Shown: in pieces, positions 12,721 through 13,399 of the stretch
Position numbering within the stretch: the first letter of the stretch is position 1
Layout of the letters: each line of letters begins with the position of its first letter
Source: Rhodanobacteraceae bacterium UBA703
GTDB taxonomy: Bacteria; Pseudomonadota; Gammaproteobacteria; Xanthomonadales; Rhodanobacteraceae
Reading direction: 5' to 3'
Assembly: GCA_002297645.1 (NCBI GenBank)
Contig: DBMH01000043.1
Span: 1-13,399, forward strand
DNA: 13,399 bases
Notes under the pieces: generated by a model
What the model saw: only the letters and a program-made list of their open reading frames with translations
Told to the model about the DNA's origin: nothing
Databases searched by the model: none
Made by a program: the position numbers and the translations under genes

Positions 12721-13399
12721 TCAGGGCGTGTGCGGCGAGTCGAGGATTTCAGGCGGCAAGGCGCGCTCGCCGGCGAGTTGGCGGGCGCGATCGAGCGTCC
12801 GCCGCCAGGCACTGGTCTGGCCCAGTGCATGGTGCAGCCGGGCTTGCAGCAGGGCCGCGTCGTAGTTGCTCTGCGCCCAGCGCGAGACGTGGCCGACGAT
12901 CCGCATCGCGTCCTGCAACTGGCCGGTGTCGATCAGGAAGTTGCAGTAGGACTTGGCCACCTCGAGCATCTCGCGCGGCACCGCCCCGGCCAGCGCCCGC
13001 GACCAGGCCGATTCGTACAGCCGCCTGGCCTCGTCCGCGGCGCCTTGCGCGGCATTCTCGGCGCGCATCAGGGTGATCCACTGGACCACCAGCGGCTGGT
13101 CGGCGCGCGATTCGGCCCATGTGCCGGCGGCGGACAGGGTCGCGGCGGCGGCCTCGGCCTGGCCGAGCGCGCGCTGCGCGCGGTACAGTGTGGTCCAGGT
13201 GCGGGCGAGGTTCCACGGCGCGCCGGTGGGCGCGGCGGCATGGCGATCCAGCGCGTCGCGCGCGAACTGCGACGCCGCCGTCGCATCGCCCGCGTCCAGG
13301 GCCAGCCAGGCGGCCATGTAGTGCGGCCACAATCCCTTGTTCGCGCTGTCTGCGTCTGCCGCCGCGGGCTGTTCGACCAGGCGGCGGATCTGCTCGCGC
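12721..13399 (-). CDS. TPR-like helical protein, C-terminal part
   Basis: The frame is open to the right edge (last whole codon 13396-13398) and ends with TGA at 12721-12723, giving about 225 C-terminal residues of a larger protein. The sequence is Ala/Leu/Arg-rich and alpha-helical, with tetratricopeptide-like pairs such as ARTWTTLYRAQRALGQ and the later SYCNFLIDTGQLQDAMRIV, then LLQARLHHALGQ. It ends in RARQLAGERALPPEI. No membrane segment or catalytic motif is visible. In Xanthomonadales such tails often belong to winged-helix/TPR (CadC-like) regulators or to Ser/Thr kinases with TPRs; the N-terminal domain needed to decide is outside the window. It lies upstream of the protease on the same strand, 270 bases away, and could be its regulator, but that is only a guess from position. 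Confidence 0.8.
   Translation of the reverse strand, partial: REQIRRLVEQPAAADADSANKGLWPHYMAAWLALDAGDATAASQFARDALDRHAAAPTGAPWNLARTWTTLYRAQRALGQAEAAAATLSAAGTWAESRADQPLVVQWITLMRAENAAQGAADEARRLYESAWSRALAGAVPREMLEVAKSYCNFLIDTGQLQDAMRIVGHVSRWAQSNYDAALLQARLHHALGQTSAWRRTLDRARQLAGERALPPEILDSPHTP

Overview
The window comes from a GC-rich gammaproteobacterium, most likely of the order Xanthomonadales (Lysobacterales). This rests on the gene order ispE, tRNA-Gln, prs, rplY, pth, ychF, which is typical of that order, on two intergenic inverted repeats built on a GGGATTCGGGA core, and on an 'xxDGFE' motif in the secreted protease. The genus is not determined; the motif makes a Rhodanobacteraceae or Lysobacteraceae genome plausible. 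No mobile element, CRISPR array or integration scar is visible.

Left part, 1-4629, plus strand: a conserved housekeeping block. It holds the 3' part of ispE (isoprenoid precursors), a tRNA-Gln(UUG), prs (PRPP for nucleotides), rplY (5S rRNA-binding ribosomal protein L25), pth (peptidyl-tRNA recycling) and ychF (ribosome-associated ATPase). The last three, with the tRNA, all serve translation. The gaps between these genes are full of hairpins: dispersed inverted repeats lie between prs and rplY and between pth and ychF, and two strong stem-loops lie between rplY and pth.

Middle, 4630-5499: a hairpin follows ychF. Next comes a small gene with a strong Shine-Dalgarno for an exported DUF1579-like protein. 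The convergent gap after it ends in a textbook intrinsic terminator that serves the minus strand.

Right part, 5500-13399, minus strand: over half the window is one gene for a 2316-residue secreted S8 (subtilisin-type, bacillopeptidase F-like) protease. It has a signal peptide, a propeptide, a complete Asp/His/Ser triad, and then about 1,800 residues of beta-rich modules. These include about 13 Asp-box (BNR) repeats at roughly 47-residue spacing, two copies of a 'DVPWL...SNDP...VPV' Ig-like module, a carboxypeptidase-regulatory-like domain, Big1-like and DUF11-like domains and an internal DGFE motif. Its 5' region (12451-12720) holds a nested hairpin and several short symmetric repeats that could be regulatory. 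Upstream of it, running off the window, is the C-terminal part of an alpha-helical TPR-like protein on the same strand.

I see no clearly novel defence, toxin or biosynthetic system. The most interesting items are the protease architecture, in which large domains appear to split two copies of the same Ig-like module, and the structured intergenic elements, one of which reaches to within 7 bases of the ychF start codon and leaves no ordinary ribosome binding site. No gap without a gene exceeds 300 bases. The stretch 678-776, between ispE and the tRNA, holds only a run of seven T (680-686) and no promoter I can defend.
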